Below are positions 25,115 through 35,200 of a stretch of DNA of 43,129 bases, piece after piece. The DNA comes from Tildeniella torsiva UHER 1998/13D (GTDB lineage: Bacteria > Cyanobacteriota > Cyanobacteriia > Phormidesmidales > Phormidesmidaceae). The stretch lies in assembly GCA_019358835.1 (NCBI GenBank), contig JAHHIH010000035.1, forward strand, positions 1 through 43,129, written 5' to 3'. Below the pieces are notes generated by a model, which saw only the letters and a list, made by a program, of their open reading frames with translations, made no database searches and had not been told where the DNA came from. Both the position numbers and the translations under genes were made by a program. Position 1 is the stretch's first letter, and the number at the start of each line of letters is the position of its first letter.

Positions 25115-26350
25115 ATGTCATTGACGAACGGCGCAAGACTTCTCTATGGTTCGCCCCTAAGTCGCCCTCGCAACGCTGGGTTGCTCAGCATTGGTTTGGC
25201 TGTGTTGATTGCTATCAGCACGTCATCATTCATAACAGAATTCTCAGCCATTCCCCCAGGTGGTTTTCAGGTCTTTTTCATCGCTCTGGCCGGGACGATT
25301 TTACTGACGCTTGTTCCCCTGGCGATTGTGTGGTTTCTCGATCGCCGAGAACCAGAATCGCGATGGCTTTACCTGATCGCCCTGCTGTGGGGCTCTTTCA
25401 TCGCCACTGGCTTAGCCCTACCACTCAACATTTATATCCTCACTGCTGTCGCTGGTTTAGTGGAACTGCATCCCGCTCTCCAGACTATTTTTGGCTCGAA
25501 TGCTCAGATGGTTCTGGGTGCTCCCCTGGCAGGGCCTCTGGTGGAAGAAACCACTAAAGGCCTGGGAGTGCTGCTGTTGTTTTGGCTGCTGCGGGCTGAG
25601 TTTGACAATGTTCGTGACGGCTTTATCTACGGTGCGCTGGTAGGCATGGGCTTTAACTTGGTTGAAGCCCCCCTTTATGTGCTGCAAGGCTTTGCCCAGA
25701 CAGGGGATGTGCCGCTATATTTTCAACTCGCGGATCGGTTCGCTCTGTTTGGCCTCTCAGGGCATGCGCTCTATACCGGGCTCTTTGGTATGGGACTGGG
25801 GCTGGCTCGGCAGACCACCTGTCGCTGGCTACACTATGGGGCTCCTGTAGGAGGCTGGCTGCTGGGGTTTTCGGGGCATCTGCTTAACAACGGTATTGGT
25901 CTAATAATGTATTTGTATGTGTTTATCACCACTGGGCAGCCAGTACCCCAAGAATCACCTCCCGCAGTAGCTTCTGAGATAATTGAACCCTTTTTCAGTC
26001 AGTGGGTTAGTCACAGTGCCTTGAGATTGATTGGGTTTTTTCCGTTTTTTCTCATGGTTGGGGTCATGCTGTGGCAGAGCGGCCTTTGGGAGCGGCAGGT
26101 GATTCGCGAAGAGTTGGCCGATGAGAGCGAACCCGTGATTTTGCCCGAAGAATATGAGACGGTAAAAGGCGATCGCATGTTCAGAACGCGATCGATTCCC
26201 CACCTCAATCGCCGCACATCCGCTGCGATCGTGCGGGCTCAGGATGAGCTGGCCCTGCGTAAGTGGCGGGTAAAGCAAGTTGGCCAAGCCGTGGCCAGCG
26301 ATCCATTGGTTGCCTCCTGGCGAGGGGAGCTGTTGCGGCTACGGGGTTAG
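25115..26350 (+). CDS. PrsW-family intramembrane metalloprotease
   Basis: A 411-residue polytopic membrane protein. The PrsW/CPBP-like active-site elements are present: LVEETTKG (E144, E145), GFNLVEAPLY (E184), SGHALYTG (H217) and FSGHLLNN (His near 254), each at the edge of a hydrophobic helix. About eight membrane segments span residues 20-325, followed by a charged cytoplasmic tail. PrsW of Bacillus cleaves an anti-sigma factor; no anti-sigma factor is adjacent here, so the substrate is unknown. ATG 25115 is the start. It follows the small secreted proteins in the same direction, 33 bases after the last. Confidence 0.85.
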   Translation: MSLTNGARLLYGSPLSRPRNAGLLSIGLAVLIAISTSSFITEFSAIPPGGFQVFFIALAGTILLTLVPLAIVWFLDRREPESRWLYLIALLWGSFIATGLALPLNIYILTAVAGLVELHPALQTIFGSNAQMVLGAPLAGPLVEETTKGLGVLLLFWLLRAEFDNVRDGFIYGALVGMGFNLVEAPLYVLQGFAQTGDVPLYFQLADRFALFGLSGHALYTGLFGMGLGLARQTTCRWLHYGAPVGGWLLGFSGHLLNNGIGLIMYLYVFITTGQPVPQESPPAVASEIIEPFFSQWVSHSALRLIGFFPFFLMVGVMLWQSGLWERQVIREELADESEPVILPEEYETVKGDRMFRTRSIPHLNRRTSAAIVRAQDELALRKWRVKQVGQAVASDPLVASWRGELLRLRG

Positions 26351-26452
26351 CGTTGTTGACGCATTGCGTGGCGTTAGCCGTACTTTTTGAGCGGCGATCG
26401 CAGCGGTCATAGGCAGCTTTATTGTTTATGTGCTCAACTCCTCCCCTCCAAC

Positions 26453-28276
26453 ATGGTTCGATTTAACCGATGCCTTTGTTCAACGGTTCGGCTAGCGCTG
26501 GTCGGACTGATCACGCTGGCGCTGGTACTCGGTAGTGGTGCGATCGCCCATGGTCAGTTGCCCTCGCTGCCGACGGCCTCTGGCAATAGCGCCTTCAGTG
26601 CGCCAAACGGGGTCAGCCGCCACGGAGAGTACGAAACAGCCTCGATCAGATCGCCCCTAGACCGCAAAGTATTATTTGAGGTCACCTCGCCGACAATTTT
26701 TAATCGAAACAGCGTTCCCGAAGGGCTGCTGCCGGTTGAGGTGCGCGCCCAAGAGGTGAATGAGCGCATGTGGCGGGCTTTTTATCGCACCTACACCAGC
26801 CAGCAAACCCCAACCGTGACCGTCGCCACGCTCAGCAATCAACCCATTATTCAAATTAGTGACGATCAGTCATCTCGCCCCATTCGGCTGGTAACAGTAA
26901 CCGAGCCCGACGCTGATTTTAATAGCAAAACCCTAGACGAACTCGCCCAGGAATGGCAGACGATTCTGCAAGATGAGGTGACTCGGTTTAGGCAGTTGGG
27001 CACTCCAGAAGTCATTATTCAGCGCATCGGGCAAGCGCTACAAATTTTACTAGGATTGCTGCTGGCCAGTGCGGCGATCTGGTTTTTGCGACGCAGGTTG
27101 ACCCGCAGGCAGCAAACCCTGGAGAGCCTGTATCAACAGCAGTTAGCCGCCATCACGGCCACCCCATCCTTAGAAACCCTGGGTGCAGAGGCAGCGCCGC
27201 CAGAGCCGACTGCCCCACCGGAGATTATGGCAGGGGAAGACACTGAGGCGAGAGCGATGGCTAACGTGCGATCGCAATTCCTGGCAACGGTGCAGCATCC
27301 ATTTAGCGTGCAGCGTCAGTTAGACATCAACAAGTTTCTAAAATGGGCGCTGTTCTGGATTTTCATTTTGATGTGGTACGTCGGCATTGCCCGCATTGTG
27401 GCCACAGTTCCTCTCTTAATGCGGTGGAGCCTCTACGTCTGGGCAACACCTTTGGCCTTCATTGCCCTTTGGTTTGGTATTAGTTTAGCCATTCGCCTCA
27501 GCAGCAGCCTAATCGATCGCTTAACCCTTTCCTGGAAAACCAGCCCCTACCTGCCGCTAGGAGAATCGCAGCGCATTGCCCTGAGAACCACGACCATTGC
27601 CAACGCCCTGAAGGGATTAACAACCTCGGTACTGGTCATCGTGGGCATTATTTGGACACTCAGTTTATTTAACATTCCCACCGGCTCAATCTTGGCAGGG
27701 GGCGCTGTAATTGGGTTAGCCGTTTCTTTTGGCTCTCAAAGTTTGGTCAAAGACCTGGTCAACGGCTGTTTAATCTTAATTGAAGATCAGTTTGCTGTGG
27801 GTGATGTGGTTCAAATTGGGGAGAAAAGCGGACTGGTAGAAAACCTCAACCTGCGCGTGACTCAGCTGCGCAATAGCGAGGGACAGCTGATCACTATTCC
27901 CAATAGCAACATCACCGATGTTAGCAACCTCACTCGCCTGTGGTCGCGAGTCGATTTTTCGGTTGTGGTGGCCTACGAGAACGATCCTAAGCAGGTGCTC
28001 AGCATTTTGCAGCAGGTCTGCGAGCAACTCTACGGTGAGCCAGAATGGCGCGATCGCTTGCCAGAGCGTCCTACCGTTCTAGGTATTGATGATCTGTCCC
28101 ACACCGGCATGCTCGTTCGCGTTTGGCTCAAGACCGCCCCCATGCAGCAGTGGATCGTGGGGCGCGAGTTTCGGCTGCGGGTACGCCAAGCCTTTGAGGC
28201 CAACAATATTCAGATCGGCAAGCCGCAAACCATTAGCTACAACACCGGCTTAGACGATGCCACGCTTCACGATTAG
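26453..28276 (+). CDS. MscS-family mechanosensitive channel
   Basis: About 607 residues from ATG 26453. A signal peptide (to about AHGQ) and a roughly 150-residue extracytoplasmic domain precede several membrane segments. The MscS core follows: the pore helix region GSILAGGAVIGLAVSFGSQSLVKDLVNG, the beta domain FAVGDVVQIGEKSGLVENLNLRVTQLRNSEGQLITIPNS, and the C-terminal alpha/beta domain. It should open under membrane tension and release solutes. The frame extends upstream to TTG 26387, but the ATG gives a proper signal peptide. About 100 bases separate it from the PrsW gene. Confidence 0.9.
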   Translation: MVRFNRCLCSTVRLALVGLITLALVLGSGAIAHGQLPSLPTASGNSAFSAPNGVSRHGEYETASIRSPLDRKVLFEVTSPTIFNRNSVPEGLLPVEVRAQEVNERMWRAFYRTYTSQQTPTVTVATLSNQPIIQISDDQSSRPIRLVTVTEPDADFNSKTLDELAQEWQTILQDEVTRFRQLGTPEVIIQRIGQALQILLGLLLASAAIWFLRRRLTRRQQTLESLYQQQLAAITATPSLETLGAEAAPPEPTAPPEIMAGEDTEARAMANVRSQFLATVQHPFSVQRQLDINKFLKWALFWIFILMWYVGIARIVATVPLLMRWSLYVWATPLAFIALWFGISLAIRLSSSLIDRLTLSWKTSPYLPLGESQRIALRTTTIANALKGLTTSVLVIVGIIWTLSLFNIPTGSILAGGAVIGLAVSFGSQSLVKDLVNGCLILIEDQFAVGDVVQIGEKSGLVENLNLRVTQLRNSEGQLITIPNSNITDVSNLTRLWSRVDFSVVVAYENDPKQVLSILQQVCEQLYGEPEWRDRLPERPTVLGIDDLSHTGMLVRVWLKTAPMQQWIVGREFRLRVRQAFEANNIQIGKPQTISYNTGLDDATLHD

Positions 28277-28392
28277 CCGGTGTAGATTTGTGAATTCCTT
28301 ATTTTGGGGAAGCCAGGCTGCCCGCAGGCAACCTTAGCTCCGCCCATACCCATCCATATGCCGGACGCAAGCAGGATTAATTAGATTGCCAT

Positions 28393-28749
28393 CTACGCCA
28401 CCACCGAAGTGGTGGAGGGCACCCGCCGCTGGGTGCCCCGGCGAGAGCCACCGGCCATTTCATACTCAGGGCTGCGGCGACCATACTTAGCCGCTACCGC
28501 CGCTAGCATGCGCTCTGTGAGTTCAGCGAGGGCGGCTTCTTCGAGCAGCATGTCGTTGTAGACCTGGTCTACGTTAGAGAGCAGGCGGTTGTAGGTGGCA
28601 ATTCTTTCGCGCACCCGCTCAATACTGTTGTTAAACTCCTCCACCGACATGCCGTGGCCCAGGTCGAGATCGGCTGCGATCGCAGCCATGCTGGCCACGC
28701 GCCGTTCGGCTTTTTTAACTACTGGAGAACTACGCTTTTTGCGTGCCAT
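28393..28749 (-). CDS. Small conserved cyanobacterial protein
   Basis: A 118-residue protein, basic at the N-terminus (MARKKRSSPVVKKAERR), with a helical coiled-coil-like middle (about 38-90) and the conserved ending AAKYGRRSPEYEMAGGSRR before a Thr/Ser tail. Proteins of this type occur in cyanobacteria as hypothetical proteins; DNA or RNA binding is possible from the charge but unproven. AGGGGG precedes the ATG. The leader contains a TGTTGG...CCAACA hairpin (28781-28800) shared with the decayed copy at 22740-22990. Confidence 0.75.
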   Translation of the reverse strand: MARKKRSSPVVKKAERRVASMAAIAADLDLGHGMSVEEFNNSIERVRERIATYNRLLSNVDQVYNDMLLEEAALAELTERMLAAVAAKYGRRSPEYEMAGGSRRGTQRRVPSTTSVVA

Positions 28750-29009
28750 GGTGATACCCCCTTAGGTAGCTGGTGAATAGTGTTGGTATGGCCGCCAACA
28801 TTCTTAAGGTATTCTTTAGAAATGAGCAGTATCACCGTGAGAATGTCGAACTTTTAGTACTTTTTTTTTACAGTTTTGTCACTACTGCTTTCAGTAGCTT
28901 CACGGCCATCCGTTCTCTTTTGTAGAGATAGAGGCAAAGCGAAGGTAGAGGCTTGATCGAGGGAAGGTTGCTTGGGTGAAAGCCTTTGCAGCTTGGCAAT
29001 AAATATAGA

Positions 29010-29117
29010 TTGCGATCGCTTATACCCTTGTTGCAAAGGCATAAAGCAACGCTAGATCGCAGAGAGCAAAGATTGCAGCCGCTTATACATTTGCAGCGAA
29101 GCTATAAAGCAATGCTG
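29010..29117. repeat. Degenerate tandem repeat upstream of NACHT gene
   Basis: Two direct copies of a roughly 48-bp unit (about 29010-29055 and 29070-29117): GATTGC, then CCGCTTATAC or TCGCTTATAC, TTTGCAGC or GTTGCAA, and ATAAAGCAA(C/T)GCT. A third, rougher copy may lie at 29164-29200. The spacer 28750-29275 has no gene. The repeat could hold promoter or operator sites for the NACHT gene. Confidence 0.55.
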
Positions 29118-29275
29118 AAACCCTTTGAGTATTGATAATTCGCGTTTATAGTTGAGTTGCTTAGATATAAGCTATTGCTGCAATGCTTTAATGCCGAGCA
29201 AGTCTAGCTTAAGCTTGGGCAGCAATAGGCAAAAGGTCTTGGCATAGTCGGCGTTGGCAAATAAGGTAAGCAAGC

Positions 29276-31468
29276 ATGGCATTGCTCGAAAGTGCGATCG
29301 GTGGAATTGCCGTGACGGTGCTAGAGACCGCCTTCAAAGCTGGTGGAGCTGTGGCTGGCCAAATCAAAGGAGCCTACAACGAAACTCAGGCAAAGCAAAA
29401 AGCCCTTGAAGCCGCGCAAAACTATGTGCAGCGCTACGACGAGCGCCATTGCCAGGTCAAAGTTATGCCAGGGCTGATGAAGGAGCCAATGCCCCTCGAC
29501 GACATCTACACCGCTGTCAAACTGCTAGACGACAAAAGCATTCAATACTTTGCCGCTGTGGATGACTTAGAAACCACTTATCGCACTAAAGGCAGGCGCA
29601 GCTTTTGGTCTAGTGCATCTCCACGGCAAGACGGCATTCAAGTCGCCAATGCTGAGCAATACCTGATGGTGCTTGGTGGCCCTGGCATTGGCAAATCTAC
29701 ATTTCTGCGCAAAATTGGACTAGAGGCGCTGCGTAAGAATGGGCAGATTCAGCGCGGCTGCATTCCAGTGCTCATTGAGCTAAAGGAATTGCGGGATGAA
29801 GCTATTGACCTGAAGCAAAAGATTGCCGCTGAGTTTGCTACCTGTGGCTTTCCAGCAGCAGCAGCGTTTACCGAAGCTTCGCTGGCCCAAGGCAAGCTAC
29901 TAGTGCTGCTCGACGGGTTAGACGAAGTACCTACCCAAAACCTTAATCGTGTGGTGGAGCACATCGAAAAATTTGTCGATGCCTACAGCAACAATGCCTT
30001 TGTAGCCTCCTGCCGCATTGCCGCCTATCGCGGTAGCCACGGCACCTGTTTCAAGCGATTTACCGATGTCACCCTGGCCGAGTTTGATGACGAGCAAATT
30101 GAGCAGTTCATTCGCCGCTGGTTTAGCTCAGCCCTTGAATCGGAGAGCGGTACTGCCGACAAATATTGGGAGCTACTGCAAAAAGACGAAAACAAAGCCA
30201 CCAAAGAGCTGGCTCAAACGCCTCTGCTGCTTACCTTTTTATGCCTTGTGTACGACCGGCAGCATATATTGCCGACCTTACGCAGCATCCTCTACGGTAA
30301 AGCCCTCGACATTTTGCTGTCTGAGTGGTCGGCTCAAAAGCGGCTAGAACAAGACCCCATTTACGAAGGCTTTCACCCTGATTTAGAAAAAGTGCTGCTG
30401 GCCCGAATTGCCTACGACAGCTTTGAGCAAGACCAGCTTTTCTTTCTCAAAGACGACATTACCCGGCGCATTGGCGAGTTTTTGGAAGATACCTTAGACG
30501 CCCCCAAACATTTGGATGGGGCGGCTGTGCTAAGGGCGATCGAGCGGCAGCAGGGCATTTTGGTTGAGCGGGCCACCGATATCTACTCGTTTTCTCACCT
30601 GACGCTGCAAGAATATCTCACTGCCTTTCACATTAAAGAAGAAGGGCTAGAGACTGAGCTGATTATCCAACATCTAACGGATAAGCGCTGGCAAGAAGTG
30701 TTTTTGCTAGTGACAGGGCTACTGGGCAACAAAGCCATTGAGTTTTTAGCGGCCATCGAGGCCACAGCTCATACATACATTCAGACGCATCCAAAACTGA
30801 TTGCGTTAATTCAATGGGCTAATATCAGCACCGTAGACTCAAGAGGCCAATTTAACCCCGTCGCCAAACGAGCGACTGCCATCGCCAGCGCCATCGCCAG
30901 CGCCAGCGCCAGCGCCAGAGCCAGAGCCAGCGCCAGCGCCATCGCCATCGCCATCGACAGCACCAGCGACAGCACCAGCACCAGAGCCATCACCATCGCC
31001 ATCGCCAGCGCCATCGCCAGAGCCATCGACAGCGCCAGAGCCAGAGCCATCGACAGCGCCAGAGCCAGAGCCAGCGCCATCGACAGCGCCAGCGCCATCG
31101 CCAGAGCCAGCGCCATCGACAGAGCCATCGACAGAGCCATCGCCATCGACAGCTTTTTTGTCGCAATATTCAGCAATCCTAAATTTGCAGAACTGCCGGA
31201 TCAGCTCGAGCTTATGGCTAAAACCATACCCGCCCAAGATGCACCAGGTAGTGACTGGCATAACTGGGCTGATGAGCTAGAAGCACTATGGCTAAATGCC
31301 TTGGGCCTGAGTCGAGCAGACCTGAGATTTAATCGAGAAGAAGCTGAAGCGCTGCAAAACTATCTGTGTGCCATAGATCTCTTACTGCGGTGCAAAAATG
31401 CTGCTGTGCGCATACGCAAGCAAGCCTGGGCCGAGCTTGAAGATCGCCTGCTCACCTACCCCAGCTAA
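29276..31468 (+). CDS. NACHT NTPase with dipeptide-repeat insert
   Basis: A 730-residue STAND NTPase of the NACHT class. The N-terminal helical domain (about 1-110) is of unknown type. Walker A is GGPGIGKST (134-142) and Walker B is LLVLLDGLDEVP (D213 within it), with the NACHT acidic pattern DGLDE. Winged-helix and superhelical parts follow, including SHLTLQEYLTAFHI, typical of NACHT proteins. Residues 535-626 are 46 dipeptides in which the first residue is Ala, Asp or Thr and the second Ser, Ile or Arg. A normal-composition C-terminal helical domain follows. Bacterial NACHT proteins include characterised anti-phage defence proteins; a defence or signalling role is inferred. ATG with AAGGTAAG nearby. 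Confidence 0.9.
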   Translation: MALLESAIGGIAVTVLETAFKAGGAVAGQIKGAYNETQAKQKALEAAQNYVQRYDERHCQVKVMPGLMKEPMPLDDIYTAVKLLDDKSIQYFAAVDDLETTYRTKGRRSFWSSASPRQDGIQVANAEQYLMVLGGPGIGKSTFLRKIGLEALRKNGQIQRGCIPVLIELKELRDEAIDLKQKIAAEFATCGFPAAAAFTEASLAQGKLLVLLDGLDEVPTQNLNRVVEHIEKFVDAYSNNAFVASCRIAAYRGSHGTCFKRFTDVTLAEFDDEQIEQFIRRWFSSALESESGTADKYWELLQKDENKATKELAQTPLLLTFLCLVYDRQHILPTLRSILYGKALDILLSEWSAQKRLEQDPIYEGFHPDLEKVLLARIAYDSFEQDQLFFLKDDITRRIGEFLEDTLDAPKHLDGAAVLRAIERQQGILVERATDIYSFSHLTLQEYLTAFHIKEEGLETELIIQHLTDKRWQEVFLLVTGLLGNKAIEFLAAIEATAHTYIQTHPKLIALIQWANISTVDSRGQFNPVAKRATAIASAIASASASARARASASAIAIAIDSTSDSTSTRAITIAIASAIARAIDSARARAIDSARARASAIDSASAIARASAIDRAIDRAIAIDSFFVAIFSNPKFAELPDQLELMAKTIPAQDAPGSDWHNWADELEALWLNALGLSRADLRFNREEAEALQNYLCAIDLLLRCKNAAVRIRKQAWAELEDRLLTYPS
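30878..31153 (+). repeat. Coding hexanucleotide repeat, 46 units
   Basis: 276 bases built of six-base units: the first codon GCC, GAC or ACC and the second AGC, ATC or AGA. The unit has no stop codon in any frame, so both strands are open across it. Units change in steps of six and so preserve the frame, which suits slippage-driven length variation. Arg is always AGA here, unlike the surrounding gene. Confidence 0.95.
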
Positions 31469-32209
31469 CGCAAAGGCACCCAATAAAATTAAAGCACTAC
31501 GCCCTCTGGTGAACTCCATGGTCGAGACCAAAGTTGTCAGCATTACGCGCGGCCAAAATTGCCAAATTGTCAAAGGTATTGAGCACAAGCGAGCTTCCAT
31601 AGATACCCTACTTCAGCACGTCGAAGCCCTTGCCCCTGACCCAACCAACCATCAGAAGCCGAAATCTACCAAATCGTCAAAGACATTAGGGATGAGCGAG
31701 CTAAACCGTAGAATCATGCTCGATACAAAAGTCTCTCTTCTTCCCTGAGAAAGGGTTTAGAGATAGGGAAAATTTCAGCAGAGAGTAAGCCACCTGCCGC
31801 CAACTTCGCCCTCCATCCCCCAACCCCTTCCTCCCAAGTCGGGAGAAAGGGGAGTAGACCCCCTTCAAAGTCCCTCTCCCACCCTGGGAGAGGGATTTAG
31901 GGAGAGGGAAAAACCTCAACATAGAGCAAGTTCCCTCCCACCAACTTCGCCCTCCATCCCCCAGCCCCTTCCTCCCAAGCTGGGAGGAAGGGGAGCCTAA
32001 GATTACCCGCGCGGGTAATTAGCAACGCCCCACCCCAGCGCCTAGGATTTTGTCATGAAATGCCCACAGAGAAACCCATCATTCTCTGCCTGAGGGCGAC
32101 CTGGCCCAGCATTTCTGCATCTACAGCCCTAACCCACCCCAAAAGCTTTCGCCCCCTTTCCCTTCAATGAAAGCCTTCCGGGAACCTGCCCACCCAAGGA
32201 GATTTTTCC
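31469..32209. other. Gene-free spacer with duplicated repeat element
   Basis: About 740 bases. The first 230 contain short open frames with protein-like phrases but no start or family that I can support; they may be remnants. The rest is dominated by the repeat at 31738-32000. The last 50 bases hold the AAGGAG site of the next gene. Confidence 0.5.
31738..32000. repeat. Tandem copy of CCCTCTCCC-type palindromic element
   Basis: Two direct copies about 141 bases apart share CAACTTCGCCCTCCATCCCC (31801 and 31942), then CCCCTTCCTCCCAAG followed by GGGAG-AAGGGGAG, and the preceding phrase GG-TTTAG-GA-AGGGAAAA. Each contains inverted repeats (CCCTCTCCC/GGGAGAGGG). A related element lies at about 36075-36118. 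This is a known style of cyanobacterial intergenic repeat. Confidence 0.75.
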
Positions 32210-35200
32210 ATGGCCGATCTCGTCGTCAACTATTCCCTCGCCAGCGCCATCACCCTCGCCAACCCCGACGGTACCCTGCCCGCCGTCATTACCAACTGCA
32301 CCGAAGCCGCCGGGCCAGGCGCAACCGCCCTCGGCCCCCTCGACAAAGCCCTCCACTTCGACACCGGGGCCTCCATTCAAACCACCTTGTCGCCGGGGGC
32401 CATTACCCCCAACCGCTTCTGCATTCGCGTCGCCTTTTCGGCCAACGGCCCCGTCACCACTCGGCAAAACCTGGTTGAATGTACCGCCCTGCCCTTTGCC
32501 ATGTTTTTAGAGCCCGGCAGCGCTGGCGATCGCTTCAACCTAGTCGTTGCCGTGGCCAATAGCCAGGTCGATTGGGCGATCGCCCACACCACCAACCGCG
32601 TCGCCCTCACCCTCAACACCTGGTACGTCGTCAGCCTCGTCTACGACCTCGACACCCTCGCCCTCATGGTCGATGGCACTGTCCACGCCGTCACCGCTTT
32701 CCCCAACGGCGGCCTCAAAGCGGGCACTGGCGACAAACTGTGGGTTGGCTCCTGGGTTGATGGCCTGCGCTGGCCCTTCAAGGGCGACATCGCCGCCGTG
32801 CAGATCTACCGCGACATTCCGGCAGACCTCGAAACCGCCCTCGACGCCAAGCGCTCTATCCCCGAGTGGTTTCTCACCCACAAGCACAACGCCATCCGGC
32901 CCACGCTCAACTTGGGCAATAAAATCTCAGATTTTTACTTCGACAGCGCCATCAGCAGTTACGTGCAGCCCTTTGAGGGCGGTCTAATCTCCTACACCGC
33001 TACCCACGGCGTCGCCTTTGAAATGCACGGCAGCATCCACGCCTTCTACCAGGGCGACTCAAACCTGCGCCGCAGCCTCGGTGCCCCCGCCAGCGACGAA
33101 ATCAACGGTCGCAGATCTGGGTCGCGCAAGAGCGTCTTTGCCCAGGGCTGCATTTACTGGTCGCCCCAGACTGGCGCAGTGCCCGTGCTCGGTCGCCTCT
33201 ACCTCGACTACGAAATGCTGGGCGAAGGGGGCAGTGCGATCGGTCTGCCCACCGCCGCTCAAGTCGCCGTCCCCGGCGGGGTGATGCAGCAGTTTCAGGG
33301 GGGCCGCATGTATTACCGCAGCGGGGCTTCCAACGCCTTTGAGGTACACGGCGACATTCTCGGCAAGTATGACGCCACGGGCGGCGTCACCCGCTGGGGC
33401 TTCCCCGTCAGCCACGAGAGCGACGTGCGCCGCGACAGCCAAGTGCTCGGCAAAGTCAGCCACTTCGAGAGCTGCACCATTTACTGGAGCGGGGCCACCG
33501 GAGCCCGCATCATCTATGGCGACATTCGCCGCAAATACCTAGAGGCGGGCGGCCCCCAGGGGGCGCTGGGCTTCCCCACCAGTTCAGAAGAAGACATCCC
33601 CGGCGTGGCTGGCCCCGCCCGCTACAACACCTTCCAGCAGGGCAGCATTCTCTGGTTTAACGGCCAGCTCCACGTCTGCTACCCCTTCCGGTTCTTCATT
33701 GGCCGGGTTGACACCAAAGAAGAAGACCGCGACTTTCTCGATGTCGATGGCCAAAACGACCTCTACTGCCGCGTTGCCATCACCGTGAATGGCCACCGCG
33801 TCTACGACAAAAAACTGCCCGAGGGCGACAAACACTTTAGCAGCGCCAACATCAAAGACGTCAACTTCAACGTGCCCTATGCCGTGCTGCCCGGCGACCC
33901 CAACCTCAACGTGCAGTTCCAGGTCGAAATTTGGGAGTCTGACTCGGGCAACCTGTTCGGCGGCGACGATGACCTGCTGGGCCGCTTTACCAAAGATCTC
34001 AACATTCGCAATGCCTGGGGCCTGCGCGACAACGCCAACGGCATCTTTAGGGCCAGCAACTTTGGCCCCTGGATGAACTTTATGGACTGGTCGATTAAGC
34101 CCCAGCTCGGGGCCAACACGCCCCTCGACTTTTTCTCGGCCATCAACCGGGGCACCCCCACCGTCGACTTTCGCGAATACGCCGCCGCCTTTGGCGACGT
34201 TGACCCCGACTGGGAGTTTGACTTTGGCCTGATCGACGATGGCCTCAAGGCGCTGTTCTACGAGCTGGTGGTGAAGGGCGTCGCCGCCGGGGGCAACTGC
34301 TTCGGCATGGCCACCGAGGCCATCTACGCCTACAAAGACATGAGCCGCCTCAGCCGCCCCCTCAGCCGCTTTGGCAACTGGGCTGAGGTCGAGAACGACT
34401 TTAACGTGCGCCACGCCTACCAGGTGGGGGCCGATGCGGTCTGGTGGTTTGTGGGTCAGTTTCTCAGCGGCAAAACCCACAACCCGGTCAGCGTCTTTCA
34501 AGACACCTGGGATGCCCACAACCGGGGCCTCAACCCGGTGATTTGCCTGTCGCAAAACTACGACTTTAGCGGCGCACCCCACTGCATAACGCCCATCGCC
34601 TGGCGCAACACCGGCACCGAAATGCAGATCGATGTGTTTGACCCCAACTCGGGCAGCAGCATCCGGCGCATTGTCATCGACCCGGCCCGCAACACCTTCC
34701 GCTACGAGAATGGCCGGGTCTACGAAGGCGGCGAGTGGAGCGGTGGCCGCCTGCACTACATGCCCTTCTCGGTGCTCAACCACCGCCAGCGCACCCCCGT
34801 GTGGGATGCCATTATGCTGCTGCTGGGTGGCGTGGTGCTGATTTTGGGCGACAGCGCCGAAACCCTCAGCCTCACCGACGAAAACGGCAACAACCTCAAC
34901 GCCTTTAAAGACACCTCCCGCAAGGTCGAGAATCTGTCTGGTAAGTTTGTGCCCTTCCCCGGCCTCTCGGGCAACAACCCGATCAAAGGCGAGCTGCTGC
35001 TGGGTATGCAGCCGAAGCGATCGCGCCTGCTCCCCCTCGACAACGTGCTGCTCGATTCGGTGCAGCTCAACAACGTCAGCAACCTAAGCCGCAACCTGGG
35101 TACGACGCTGTCTGCCAACGCTAACCCCAACCTCAATGTGGATTTGGGTGCAACGGCTCGATTCCGCGATCGCGCCGTGCTCGACGCCATCCAGCGCGTG

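Noticed and set aside
28990..29120. Possible CRISPR-like direct repeats
   Set aside because: Only two or three diverged units with no unique spacers of constant length and no cas genes; described as a degenerate tandem repeat.
30811..31176. Long minus-strand frame rich in Met, Ala, Leu
   Set aside because: It is the mirror of the coding hexanucleotide repeat, which has no stop codon in any frame; the plus-strand NACHT frame is clearly the real one.
31398..31748. Plus-strand frame overlapping the end of the NACHT gene
   Set aside because: Its first part is in a shadow frame of the NACHT gene and the rest has no start; possibly a remnant but not a supportable gene.
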